Positions 10,394 to 22,084 of a DNA stretch of 64,000 bases are shown here, one piece after another; the stretch's first letter is position 1, and every line of letters starts with the position of its first letter. The position numbers and the translations under genes were made by a program. The stretch is taken from the NCBI GenBank assembly GCA_005765155.1, contig VCCP01000002.1:1674001-1738000 (forward strand), in the 5' to 3' direction. The DNA is from Zelopaecilomyces penicillatus. Taxonomy: Eukaryota; Ascomycota; Sordariomycetes; Hypocreales; Pseudodiploosporaceae. The notes below the pieces were generated by a model. That model was not told the origin of the DNA. It ran no database searches and was given only the letters and a program-made list of their open reading frames with translations.

Positions 10394-13300
10394 CTATATA
10401 CTTGCTCGGCGAGGCGCCATTGTTCTTCGCATCGCCTCCTTGGCCGCAGTCTCCTCTGTAGATGGCAGCCCACCTTCCTCTTTTAGCTTCAGCATAAAGT
10501 CTTGTCCGTAATTATATCCCATCTGATAAATCTCATCAAACTTGGCAAAATCCAGGGTCCCATACTCATCAATGGGAGGTCGTAGATAGATGCATCCTGC
10601 CATTGTCTTGGCTCGCTCTAAAGCATCCACACTTGAAACATATGCAAGCCTAGCCTGGATCTCCGCAAGTGTTGGTGGGTTAGGATGCGTTGATAGCGGA
10701 TTCCATCTGTTCACAAAAGCCCACATCCCCGACAATGAGTCGCCGTAAGTCTGTGGCGTATCATCATCAAGGGCTCCCACATCAATGGCAAAAATGGTGT
10801 CGACCCCTAGTCCCTTCATGTGCGACACTGTCAGGTTGTCAACGTAACCACCGTCAAGGAGCATGCTCCCTTCATCGCACAGAGGCGGCAGAAGCCCAGC
10901 AAGTGACATGGAGGCTCGGATGTATCTCCATGCATATCCACTGGTGTGGAACTCTGCTCGACTTTTACTGATATTAGTCGTGTTACAGTAATACTCTAGC
11001 CAGAAATCTTCTATCTGCGTGTTTCCAAAAGTTTTGAAAATGCCACGGTTAAACTCATGCCCTGTGGTGTACGAGGCTGAAGGATACGTCAGATCGAGAG
11101 CAAACCTCCACAAACTTGCCATCCGACCAGCAAATTTCTTTGCTGGTCCTAGCATGGGCACAATATCAGCGTGTTGAGCATAAAGAGCTCCAACAAAGGC
11201 ACCAATCGAGGTGCCGCCGATGAGATCGATCGGTATACCAGCTTCTTCCATGGCTCTTAGGATGCCAATCTGGCTAATGCCGCGTGCACCACCGCCACCA
11301 AGCACTATCCCAATGGACTTGCCACATAATCTTCGCGCCAGTCGGTGAAAGTCGCCCTTGAATGGACTATCAGGCGAGTAGTATGGCGTGTGATGTGGCT
11401 TTCTAGACGTGTACTTTTGTATCTCAGCCTGCAAAACTTGTACTCTTTCTTTCAGGGCTTGGCCAAGTCTTTTTGAGGGGGCATGGACTGGCATCGGGTT
11501 CGTTCTGAAGGACATCTGGATATGAAAGTGACCACCGTTGATCCACATACGATTTCGGAGCCATGACCTAGTCAAGCCGGGAAGAGAAAACCGTTGAGCA
11601 TGCAGAAGCACTAGACTTTTCCTGGCTGTCGACTTCATTCCCAACATGAATCGCTCATACTCTCCCATAGCTGGAGAGCCTTCTGCCAACCCCACCAGGA
11701 GGATGCTGTCAGCCTGAGTGATGCAAGTCTGTGTCCAAGGAGAATTGACGTTCGTGTCTAAGCCAATAGTTTCATTAGCACAGGGTAATCTCCTAGTAGA
11801 TGCAAAACAATATTGGAGTATTGTGAAGAGTCAGGAAAAAATTAGAGTTAACAAGCCAGCAGCGACATTGTCTTTGGTGTTTAGGTTTTCTCATCATTCA
11901 AAAGAGCCAGAGGCAAACAGAAGAGGAAGTGGGAGAAGATGACGGTCTTACCTGCAACATACACTACCAATCCATACTTTTCTTCCAAGTCGGCGAGATA
12001 TTGGGCTAGTTTCAGCTTTCCCATCTTATTGAAAGCGTGTTTGCCGAGGTGATTAAGAATGGCAGACTGATTGAGTGAGGTGGCACCATTTTGTGGCCCA
12101 ACTTGAGCCAAAGCGTTCATCAATCGGTTTCCAAACTCCACAACAGGAACACCTGCAGTGACTGGTAAAATCGCCACCGTTCGCAGATTCACGGTTGAGT
12201 TTCTTTGATTGCTAATGGCGCCGGATCCGGCTTCGTTTTTGGATGACCCATCCACAGCCGCCCTCATCCGCGAGGCGATGATTTTGGATATCTTAATGGT
12301 TATGTTGGGATGTTCTTGGGCGAGACTGTTGAATAGAGTGCGTGGAAACTTGACCAGCTCTGTATCTCGAATAGCGTGTAGTGTTCCGGAACGAGCCGTC
12401 TCCGTCAACACCTCAAGTTCTCCGATACTTTCACCCTGCCCAAACTCGGCTCGTGCGGTGACTCCGCCATCTATCTTATCCTCTACAAGCCTCAGGCGAC
12501 CATTCAGAACAATGTAGATGGCTTCGCTCTCATCCCCGTCATGGAAAATGACCTGCCCAGCATTGACTTGAACCCACTCAAGTGCGAAGTCGATATGCAG
12601 AATAAGACGTGGCAAGATATTTGTCAGTCTCTTCGCCATGGTGAGCAATACAATGGGATGTCTATCCACAGTTCTCTCTAATGAAGCTCGGGGAAGGAAT
12701 CCAACATAAACGTCGGTCTTCGCTACCACATCAATGAAGGACCTGTAGGAGGATACACTGCCAATGTAACCAGCGAGTCCCCCAGGCTTAACCAAGCCCA
12801 CACTGCGACGACGCGTTTCATCGCCTCTCTCAGAGTCTTCATGTACATCCATTTTCGACGCTGATTCCGTATACCAAAGTCCCCCTTGCGACGATGCGGA
12901 GCCCGTTTTCTTAAACATATTACGAGTCCCAACGTTTGTTGTTGTTCCAATGTCCAAGAAGCCGTCGACGACGTAGTATAATCCAGGGCTTCTCTCTCCT
13001 TGCTCTACAAGCACAGACCCCTTGGGAAAGAAGACGATTTCTACCTCGTGCTTCAGGTCATGCGAAAGAGCTTGAGCATTGGGCGGATTATGGGCCGCAA
13101 ATCCACCTGAAGTCATCGACTCAGTATCACCATCGATTGAGCCGTCAAACGGTCCCATAATGCCAAATGCATTATTAGTGTAAACAGCCTTGGCACGCCG
13201 CTGATCAATTGAAACAAGTCTAGGCGACCCCTCCATAGAATCTGGGTCTAGGGACGCCATGCCTCCAGAATCCATGCCCAAGGATTTAAACATACACTCC

Positions 13301-15190
13301 AGAATTGACGTTCGGAAGAGATCATCTTCATCAGCTGACTCCCTGCGGTCGACTGAGAGACGGGTATGTCTTTCAGAATCAAACGGATTAAAAGTCCTTT
13401 GGGTCAAAGGGCTAAGCAAGTCTGGTCTCCCAGGCACAATGACTTGCTCCATCATCCCATCAATGGTTGGGGCTCGGCTGATTCCCCGAGCCAAGGGAGG
13501 AGCTTCGGCCAAAATGTCTCCCGAGCCCATGATATGCATGGAGTTGCGACTCCGAGGTGGAGATAAAGCGTCACCAAGCATTGATGATGTCCGTTGTCTT
13601 GACATGGATTGTAGCATTGCGCCTTTCCGAAGCGCTGTACTTGAACGCCGAGGCCGAGAGGCGGCAGGGTTATGCAATGCAATTCCTTTCTTCTCCTCAT
13701 CTGTGCCGATTCGCTCCCGCTCGCGACTAAACTTTTCTTTCAGTCTGCTCAGAGCGTCCCCTCGCAGAATGTTGGGTAATTGACACACTGTAAATTTGAT
13801 CATATCCTTCTCCGTTTGCAGAACCTCTCCAGTTAGACCGAGATAGTTAAAAGCATGAGCGAGGGTGACCCTTTGAAAACGCGAGAGAATAACATGGACA
13901 ATATGAGAGGTAGCCTTGGGGTAAATCTTGATGAGCCTGCGAAACGCGCTTGCAGGGATTATTGCAATGGTTGTGTCCACCGTCGCCCGGGCAATAATGT
14001 CTGGATGGGCGGAGCTGGACATGAGCCTGTTATGCATGCCTGGGCGTTTGTGTGTTGACCGTCCATCAAGCGACATTGGCGGGATTGTAGAGCGGCTTCC
14101 GGCATTCAATGCAACAGATACCCTCCTCCTCTCCTCAGTTCTTAAGCCGGATCCCTTCAAGCTGCTAGCCAAATGTGGGGTGTTTGGCATTGAGGCATGG
14201 GCGTCGGCGGCTCCCGTGGTGTTGACTTCCTGAGAAGCAGTCTGACCCTCACCGATATCATCGGTTGGCACCATTGGAGATTCGTCTTCATTGTGGTGCA
14301 ACTGAACATCCTCGGTGAACAAGGACATAATGGAAAACAGGGAAGACATCGGAGCTCCATTTCGGACCTCAGTCAACAATTGGTATTGTTGTTGCCCGGC
14401 AGTAACGTCATCCTCATCAGAGGAATCCATACCCAGATTGAAGGATTGACTTCCCATGGATGCTCGATGATTTCTGCCGGACTTGACAAAAATCTCAACC
14501 AGGCCGTCAACAACAATGCAAAAGCCTTTCTCTTCTTCCAGATTGATCGTCTCTCCGGCTATCAGCTTTCTGGTCTGCATACTCCGGGTTAATTCATGAA
14601 ACACCGGTCGTTCAAGATAACCAAAGATCTTGATGGCGCTCAAAAACTCATCCAGATAGTTAGCGAGACCGGGCTTAACACCTTCCTCATGTGTGTCTGG
14701 AAAGAGGTCGATCTCAGGCTCTTTACGCTGGGGCTCAGGCGGCAATCTCGAATACATATTGAGGATTCGATACCTGATAATCCAGCTCCCTGCGGAAACG
14801 AGGGCCGCCATGATAAACATGCTGGGCATCATGTAAGCACTTGAACAACAGGAGTCTTGAAAGTGCAGAGAAAACAGGGCATGCATACAGAGTTGTCGCA
14901 TTCATGGTCACTGTCCAACTGGCGGAAAACAGCGTGTACAGAATGCTGGGAATGGTGATAGTCACTGTCCTGATGGCCCAGTACAGGACTGTAGTAATAA
15001 GATTGATGCTACCAAGAAGGAGCCTCCCAATGAGCCCGAGCCAGCCGAGTGCCTGTTGGGCGGTGCCTATGGCGGCGGTGGTAGAGGTACTCATGGTGGA
15101 GAGAGAGCTCTCTGACGTCTCCATGATGCGGGAGATGCTCTCTGTGAGGCTGCCAGCCTGGTGGGCGGCATTTGACAAGCCAGATGCCAT
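10394..15190 (-). CDS. nte1: NTE1 lysophospholipase (patatin-like, cyclic-nucleotide-binding domains)
   Basis: ER serine esterase that deacylates phosphatidylcholine and lysophosphatidylcholine to glycerophosphocholine (neuropathy-target-esterase family). Exons 15190-14889, 14821-11952 and 11757-10394 give 1511 residues, the usual fungal length. Two N-terminal membrane segments flank the first junction and are followed by the family sequence YSRLPPEPQRKEPEIDLFP. Next come cNMP-binding-like domains separated by long Ser/Arg-rich disordered stretches. The C-terminal patatin domain has the oxyanion loop GGGGARGISQIG, nucleophile motif GTSIG and catalytic Asp in LDGGYVDNL. Residues flanking the second junction read YVADTNVNSPWTQTCITQAD, confirming it. 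Start 15190 is the first in-frame ATG. An out-of-frame ATG pair at 15225-15228 would form an overlapping upstream frame if the transcript begins further upstream. It is divergent from gpn2. Confidence 0.95.
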
Positions 15191-15673
15191 GGCTGGAGAT
15201 GGTGCTGTGTGTGGTAGCGCAGCATCATGGAGGGTGGCAGCGGGGTGGAAGCCGTTGGAGTAAAAAAGGTGAGGAGTAGCAGCCAAGGTCACAAGACGAA
15301 GAGTTTTCTGAAGTAGAAGTGGCTGGTTTTGTTCCCAACCCTGGCATGTGGTTCTCGATCTGAGAGCTCTCTGGTCGGTCCGAGATTATGCCGGGAGAAG
15401 CTCCACTATAGGTGAATAGTGCATGGAGGGGCAACTATTATTGCAGCTTTCAAAGCGGTTCCTATAGCGGATTTGCTAGGTGCCTACAGTTAACTAGCAA
15501 GCTCAATACACCTTAACTTGCCCAACTCCAGACACCCTCAAACCCCTCCAACTTTGTTGCATTTCGACCAGCCAAGTTTGCAGCTCGTTCGTGTGTCTCT
15601 TGTCGACACCGTAAGCTATCGCTGCTGAGCTGATCATGTACCCGTGAACTAAGCGCTGTTAAATCAGTCACAA
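15191..15673. promoter_or_regulatory. divergent promoter nte1 / gpn2
   Basis: A 483-bp region between the start codons of nte1 (minus) and gpn2 (plus). It must hold both core promoters and leaders. No specific factor site can be supported. Confidence 0.5.
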
Positions 15674-16875
15674 ATGCCCTTTGCGCAGCTCATCCTCGGC
15701 AGCCCTGGCTCCGGCAAGAGTACTTATTGCGATGGCAGTATGTATTCCAAGGCCTCCATCAGTAGAGAAATATGTTGTTGACCTGTTCTTCCTATCTAGT
15801 GCACCAGTTCCTGGGCGCCATTGGGCGCGCATGCTCTGTCGTAAACCTCGATCCTGCCAACGACCATACCAATTACCCCGTTGCTCTTGACATCCGCAGC
15901 CTCATCAAATTGGAGGATATCATGAAAGATGACCGGCTTGGGCCAAACGGAGGTATTCTATATGCGCTAGAGGAGCTCGAACACAATTTTGAGTGGCTAG
16001 AAGAGGGACTGAAAGAGTTTGGAGAGGATTATATTCTCTTCGACTGCCCCGGGCAGGTAGAACTTTACACACACCACAACTCACTCAGGAATATCTTCTA
16101 CAAGCTTCAAAAGCTTGGGTTTAGGGTCAGTTTTCATCCCTTGATGTGCCATTGGAGATGATGCCATTGTGATGCGTACAGGCTGCTGACTGATAACATC
16201 CAGTTTGTGTGTGTCCACCTCTCCGATTCTTTCTGTCTTACCCAACCCTCCCTCTACGTTTCCAATGTGCTTTTGTCGCTCCGCGCCATGATTCAGATGG
16301 ACATGCCACATATCAACGTCCTCTCCAAAATCGACAAGGTCTCTTCATACGACGAGCTTCCCTTCAATCTTGAATTTTATACAGACGTGGATGACCTAAC
16401 ATATTTGACACCACACCTCGAGGCTGAATCGCCAGCTCTTCGCAGCAACAAATTCGGCCGGTTGAACGAAGCCGTCGCCAACATGATTGATAGCTATGGA
16501 CTTGTGCGGTACGAGGTGCTGGCCGTGGAGAACAAGAAGAGCATGATGCATCTGCTTCGGGTTATCGACCGAGCCGGTGGTTATATCTTTGGCGGTGCGG
16601 AGGGCGCCAACGACACTGTCTGGGCTATTGCCATGAGGAATGAGGCGTCTATGCTTGACGTTCAGGATGTCCAAGAGCGCTGGATCGATGAGAAGGAAGA
16701 ATATGACCGTCTCGAGCAAGAAGCTGAAGATGAGCAGGCAGCGCTTCATGCGCAAGAAGCCATGGAGATGGAGCCATCACAACCCCAGCCTGCTAGTCAA
16801 GCAGAAATTGATCCAGATTTTGGGGACATGTCCATACCAGCAGATAGCGGAGTCAAGGTAGTAAGGAAAAAATAA
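15674..16875 (+). CDS. gpn2: GPN-loop GTPase 2
   Basis: A SIMIBI-class GTPase needed with Gpn1/Npa3 and Gpn3 for assembly and nuclear import of RNA polymerases II and III. Exons 15674-15737, 15800-16125 and 16204-16875 give 353 residues. The P-loop GSPGSGKST is at residues 9-17, the defining Gly-Pro-Asn insert (RLGPNGG) at 69-71, the switch motif DCPGQVELYT follows, and the guanine-specificity segment is NVLSKIDKV. The C-terminal third is acidic and helical. The second intron uses a less common GTCAGT donor, but both junctions keep the frame and restore conserved sequence. It is divergent from nte1 and convergent with pop5, with only 8 nt between the two stop codons, so the 3' UTRs must overlap. 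Confidence 0.95.
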
Positions 16876-16883
16876 CGGCAAAA

Positions 16884-17503
16884 TCAACCTTGGCCGTCAA
16901 TCATGTCATCATCGCTGGAGTTGTCTGTGACATCTAGCATAAGCTGATCGTGTTCATTGGGCGCAAGTGTAGACAAAATGTCGTTCGCTGGGCTTGCTTC
17001 AGCCTTGGCTGCCAAGATGAGCTTCCTAGCCTGGCGAATGGCTTCCTCTTCAGCCTTGCGAATGGTGCCACTGACGCGCACCACACGAAAGACACAAGGT
17101 CGGCCATCCTTGACGGGAACATGATCCATGAAGGCCAATGCTGACCATAAAAGCCGGTAGTGAGCTCTAGAACACCTGAGAATGAAAGTAGACGTAGCTA
17201 AGGAAAGATACTTGACTTTACAACAGAGTTGAAGGGGGTTAGCACTTGATTCATGATAATTCGTAACGATGCATGAGATGGTCTACCTGAGAGGTTTCCT
17301 TCAATAGCCCCGGACCCAAAGTCCCCGTAGAGCAGCGCAATCTCCGCCTTTATGGCTTTAAGAAGCGCTTGCGGTGTGAGCCTTTCAATTGTAGGCTGGT
17401 GCCGGACCACGAAGTCGGGAACATTGGATTTGCTTGTGGTTGGGTCAGAACTTGGGGGATAGAGGATATTTACGAGCAAGTAGCGCTCCTTGATTCGCAC
17501 CAT
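16884..17503 (-). CDS. pop5: Ribonuclease P/MRP subunit Pop5
   Basis: Protein subunit shared by nuclear RNase P (tRNA 5' processing) and RNase MRP. Two exons, 17503-17287 and 17215-16884, give 182 residues. The start MVRIKERYLLVNILYP is the family's hallmark N-terminus. The region KAEIALLYGDFGSGAIEGNL joins across a 71-nt intron to VKYLSLATSTFILRCSRAHY, which matches the conserved core. The C-terminus is Asp/Ser-rich, as in many fungal orthologs. It is tail to tail with gpn2 and head to head with the molybdenum-cofactor gene. Confidence 0.93.
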
Positions 17504-18031
17504 CTCCGACGATTATCAGAAGGGGTAATAGCTTGCTCGATGCGATCTCAATGCAGAACTTGACTGGCCTGGTCGGGAGACTGGGGAGGGTGTTTCTCTC
17601 TAGATTCCAGGACCTGCGTGTATCGTTGTCGAAGCGCGGCGATGAGAGTGCTACACGAGTATCTTTGGAAAGTAAAGTTTCGTCTTGGAGTAGCACACCG
17701 TTAGTGCGTACAGGTCTTTTTCCAGGGACGGGACACCCCCAACAGCGCGGGCCACTAATTAAGTTGGCCAAGTCGCTGTAGCGGGGCAGGGTCCCCCCTC
17801 CAAATTTGTACCTGTCTATAATACACCCAGCTCTTGCCATTTATATCAGCTTTGTATTACTCAAACATGACGTTGACATACACCACCCTCTTCACTTCAA
17901 GCTAAAGCCACCATCATTGATTCTCAAAGCCATCACAGCTCTCCCAGCTACGGCTTTAAGCATCACAAAACTCCAAATTCACAGGGTGAACTGCCCAAGG
18001 GAGGGCTTGGTTCCTCTCCATCTCAGCAACG
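17504..18031. promoter_or_regulatory. divergent promoter pop5 / molybdenum-cofactor gene
   Basis: A 528-bp region between the two start codons. The part near 18031 is C/T-rich. Open frames inside it are short and overlap on both strands, so I read it as promoter and leader sequence only. Confidence 0.5.
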
Positions 18032-20872
18032 ATGGCTGGTTCCTTGACGGCTGCTATTCTCATCGTTTCAACGACGGCCGCCAAAAACCCTTCGACCGAT
18101 GCATCCGCAAATGTACTTCGCGATGTCTTGAGAATCGATGGCAGGGGGGCTTGGGAGGTCCGTGACGAGAAGATCGTTTCGGATGATGTCTCGGACATTC
18201 AAAAACAAATCATAGAATGGGCCGACGGCTCAGATAACATCAACCTCATCATTACTACAGGTGGCACAGGGTTCGCCATTTCAGATACCACTCCTGAAGT
18301 AGGCACCCTTTTATAATCAATAATATCGAAACTCCTCCTAGGCTGTGTAAGCTAATCCATCTTTTTGCAAGGCCCTGACGCCGCTCCTCCACAAGTCGGC
18401 CCCTGGTCTTGTTCACGCCATGCTTGCCACGTCTCTCTCTGTAACTCCGTGTAAGTTGTTACAACTTAGCCCGATTGTTCGTTTCATGCAACAGCAATGT
18501 ATTAATTTGCCATGATAGTTGCCATGATGTCTCGGCCCGCTGCTGGTGTGAGAAACAAATCTGTCATTGTCACCTTACCAGGCTCACCAAAGGGGGCAAA
18601 GGAGAACTTGCAGGCTATCATCAAGACATTACCACATGCTTGCCTCCAGGCGTCCGGTGCCAACTCGCGAGCACTTCACGCAGGGGGTGTCAAGAAGCTT
18701 GAAGCCGATGCGGGAATTGGCCGTGAGGTCTCGAAGGCGCAAGATCAGAGCAGTGACCTGAACCAAAACCAGATTGTGAATCACAACGAAAATCAGGACG
18801 ATGACCAGAAACAGAGTCATCAAGATCAAGACCAAAGCCATGACCATGTACAGGGCCAGTCCCAGAATCAAAACAACCAGGATCGTGAGCTAGACCAGAG
18901 CAAAAACAACGAGAATGAGAATCAGGATCAGAGCCAGGGCCAAAATCACCAAGATCAGAACCAAAGTCATGACCCAGCACAGAATCAGAATGAGAATTAC
19001 GAAGAGAATCAAGAACAGATCAATGACCACAACCAGAATGGAAATCAGGACCAAGACCATCAAGATCGGAACGAGGGGCATAGCCCGGACCAAAACCAGA
19101 ATGATGGTCATGATGAGGATCAGAATCAGATCCAGGGTCAGGATCATCAGGATCAGGACCAGACACAGAATGCAAATCTGGACCAAGATCAGAATCAGAA
19201 CTATCAAGACCAGGATCAGAGCAAAGACTTGGACCAAAGCCAGAATGATGATCAGGACAAAGCCCAAAACCAGGAGCAGGAACAGGGTGATAAGCAGGAC
19301 CAAGACCATCAGGATCAGGCTCATGATCATGACCTCAACCAGAGCCAGAGCCAAAATGAGAATAAGGATGAGGGACAAGACCTGAACCAAGATCTGCAAG
19401 ATCAGAAACAGAATAATGGTGATCAACACCATCCTCATGGCCATAATCACGGGCATAATCATAATCATGGTAATGGCCATGGTAATGGCCATGGAAATCT
19501 TGTCAGGTTTACGCGGCCAGATTCAGCCCACTTGTCCAACGACCCTCAACTTGGCCCAAGCCGTCGCAACCGAGAATCGCCGTACCCCATGGTTTCCGTT
19601 GATGATGCCCTTGCGATGATTGAAGAGCACACCCCCGAACCACAGCCTGAAACTGTCAAAGTTGATGAGTCAATAATTGGATTTGTCCTTGCTGAGGATG
19701 TTCGGGCAAGAGAAAGTGTCCCCGCATTCCGAGCCAGTATCGTGGATGGCTATGCTGTTGTGGTCCCACAGGACGGTAATGTGAAAGGCGTGTTTCCCGT
19801 CACTGGTGTGTCTCATGCTGCTCCGGGTCAGATTGATTCTCTCCAGGACGGCGAGATTGCCAGGATAACTACCGGTGCACCGTTGCCTCCAGGTGCTACA
19901 GCGGTCATCATGGTCGAGGATACAGTCCTCAAGACCATGACGGAAGATGACAAAGAGGAGAAGGAAGTTGAGATTCAAGCAGAAGGTGTAAAGGAAGGCT
20001 CAAACGTTCGCGAGGTCGGGAGTGATATTCAGGAAGGCTCTGTCATTCTGAACAGAGGCGAACAAATTTCTGGCGTCGGCGGCGAAATTGGGCTGCTCGC
20101 TGCTGTGGGTATTGCAGAGGCCAAGGTGTATAGGAAGCCTATCATCGGCATCCTCTCCACCGGAGATGAGATTGTGGAGTATAACAGGGAAGAATCTTTG
20201 AAAATTGGTGAAGTGAGAGACACAAACCGAATAACACTCATATCCGCGGCCAAGAGTTGGGGCTTCGAAGTCGTCGACTTGGGAATCGCCAAAGACCAAC
20301 CCGGCACACTGGAAGAAACGTTACGCCAGGGCCTCCGACAAGCCGATGTGCTCATAACAACTGGTGGCGTCTCTATGGGTGAGTTGGATCTGTTAAAACC
20401 AACCATCGAACGCTCCTTGGGGGGCACCATTCACTTCGGACGGGTTGCTATGAAACCCGGGAAACCAAGCACATTTGCAACTGTCTCCGTTAAAGATAAC
20501 TCTGGCAATCGCGTATCTAAACCCATCTTTTCCCTACCTGGAAATCCGGCCTCTGCTTTGGTGACATTTCACCTCTTCGTTCTTCCTTCCATCCACAAGC
20601 TCTCTGGCGTCTCACCACCTGGCCTGCCCAAGGTACCTGTCGTTCTGGCCCATGACTTCCCCCTGGATTCCCGACCAGAGTATCACCGTGCTGTTGTGAC
20701 GGTTGGTAAGGATGGTCTCCTCACGGCCAACAGCACTGGTGGACAGCGCAGTTCCAAAGTTGGCAGTCTGAGATCGGCCAATGCTCTGCTTTGCTTGCCG
20801 GGTGGGAAGGGAACGGCAGAGGAGGGATCAAGAGTTGATGCTTTGCTCATGGACATGACACGGGAAAGCTAG
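18032..20872 (+). CDS. cnxE: Gephyrin-like molybdopterin adenylyl/molybdotransferase (MogA-MoeA fusion)
   Basis: Catalyses the last two steps of molybdenum-cofactor synthesis: adenylation of molybdopterin, then molybdate insertion (supplying enzymes such as nitrate reductase). Exons 18032-18298, 18372-18450 and 18519-20872 give 899 residues. The MogA-like domain spans about residues 1-189, with the GGTGF motif in LIITTGGTGFAISDTTPE and LPGSPKGAKENL. The MoeA-like domain starts about residue 469, with SIVDGYAV, ITTGAPLPPGA, STGDEI, DTNR, TTGGVSMGELD and SLPGNPASA. The order matches gephyrin and fungal CnxE, not plant Cnx1. Between the domains (about residues 190-442) lies a Gln/Asp/Asn/His-rich low-complexity stretch with Gln near every second position, ending in a His/Gly/Asn tract. 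Fungal orthologs often have a short His-rich linker; this one is exceptionally long. Both catalytic domains look intact. Confidence 0.95.
18738..19499 (+). repeat. degenerate CAG-RAY hexanucleotide tract coding a Q/D/N-rich linker
   Basis: In-frame low-complexity DNA inside the molybdenum-cofactor gene. CAG or CAA alternates with GAT, GAC or AAT, giving an approximate 6-nt period (Gln-Asp or Gln-Asn). The last 73 bases (19427-19499) change to CAT/GGN/AAT and code a His-Gly-Asn tract. Units are degenerate, with synonymous and non-synonymous variation, so the tract is not a fresh microsatellite expansion. Other frames on both strands stay open because of the codon composition. Confidence 0.9.
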
Positions 20873-21290
20873 CTGGCGCTGTACTTTGTCATCCCTTGAT
20901 TGTAAGTTCGACATAAGTATGCTCAGAAACTAATCATCACATTTTGCTTCCTGCAATGTAGCCAAGTAGTGTGTACGGGTGAATATATCCGGCTATGCAT
21001 TTCATGACCATCAACCTCTAGTTATTTCAAGTGTTTAAACGCATCTCAGTTCTATGAAGTTGGCGTATTCAGCTGAACCTCAATTTCCGGCTACTGTACA
21101 ACTCAACTTTCCACAGGCTAGTAATACAGCCAAAATAGCACATTTCATCCTCGACCCATCTTCCGAACGCCTTTCAACCAAATATTATTGGCGCAATGCA
21201 TACATAGTTTTCGCTTCGGCGTTAATAACACCGACCAGGTGTTCTTGTAATCTGTAGGAACTTGATTTACCATGACACTGAGACTTATAT
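20873..21290. other. convergent 3' intergenic region
   Basis: Separates the stops of the molybdenum-cofactor gene and vma16. No gene seen; it presumably contains both 3' UTRs. Confidence 0.5.
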
Positions 21291-22084
21291 TTACCGGGCA
21301 CCAACTCCAAAGGGATCAGCCTTGCCAGAGAGTAGAAGTCCAACAATAAGGCCGAAGAGACCAAGAACAGAGCTGAAAATCTCGATGACGAGAATCTTGA
21401 CAAATCTTCATACGCAATTGAGTTAGAACTGAGAGGTTACAAATGGAATAAGGGGGGAGACATACAGTGAGCCGTCGGCAGCGTCGGCCAAGGCGGCTCC
21501 ACTGCCGTTGATGCCAACAGCAACACCACACACGAGGTTGCACATGCCAACCGTCAGGCCTGACCAGAATAGTGCGTATCCAGTGAAGTAGGCGTCTGCT
21601 GAGTAGATCTCTGCACCAGGGACAGCATCGACCTTGGAGGAGAAGACGATGGCCATGATGACGCCATAAATAGCGACGACCTCGCAAAAGATGATGGAGA
21701 TCAGGTTCTTGGTTCGAATTCTAGGAGCTTTGACGCCTGCGCCGAGAATCGTAGATCCGGTAATGAAGATGCCCCTGCGGATACCGTGTCAGAGAAGGAA
21801 ATTTGCTGCGAAAGATAGCACATGGTAGTAAATCGGACAACTCACCATGCTGCGCCAACAACTGAGAGGCCAATGCACAGAGCAATACCTAGATCAGCCC
21901 AGGCATATGGGGAGACAGATTCGAGAAAGGCCCCGACGTTAAAGGACTCGCCGTTGCCCGTAAAGAGCATATCTGCATGCCGCTCATTAGTCGTCGAGTT
22001 TCGAGAGGAGGCTCAATGGGACAGCCTACACAGTCCAACCACGATCAGAAACGACCCGATGGCGCCAAGTCCGTACGTAAGCAT
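21291..22084 (-). CDS. vma16: V-type ATPase proteolipid subunit c'' (Vma16)
   Basis: Membrane rotor subunit of the vacuolar proton pump. Four exons (22084-22030, 21972-21846, 21774-21466, 21405-21291) give 201 residues. Conserved runs appear at every junction: GLYMLFTGNGESFNVG, LGIALCIGLSVVGAAWGIFI, TKNLISIIFCEVVAIYGVIM and LFVKILVIEIFSSVLGL. The proton-carrying Glu is in IIFCEVVAIY. Introns are 57, 71 and 60 nt. I chose the start at 22084 (MLTYGLGAIG, A at -3). An in-frame ATG at 22231 would add 49 basic, Ser-rich residues unlike the family, and probably lies in the leader or upstream of it. It is divergent from toa2 with 384 bp between start codons. Confidence 0.94.

Noticed and set aside
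18915..19385. 156-codon plus-strand frame rich in Arg/Ile/Thr
   Set aside because: A shifted frame of the same low-complexity tract; open only because of codon composition.
18890..19492. 200-codon minus-strand frame coding an almost purely hydrophobic Leu/Ile/Val/Met protein
   Set aside because: It is the exact antisense of the CAG/GAY-rich linker tract: reverse complements of Gln, Asp and Asn codons are Leu, Ile, Val and Met codons. The sense frame lies inside an intact enzyme gene.
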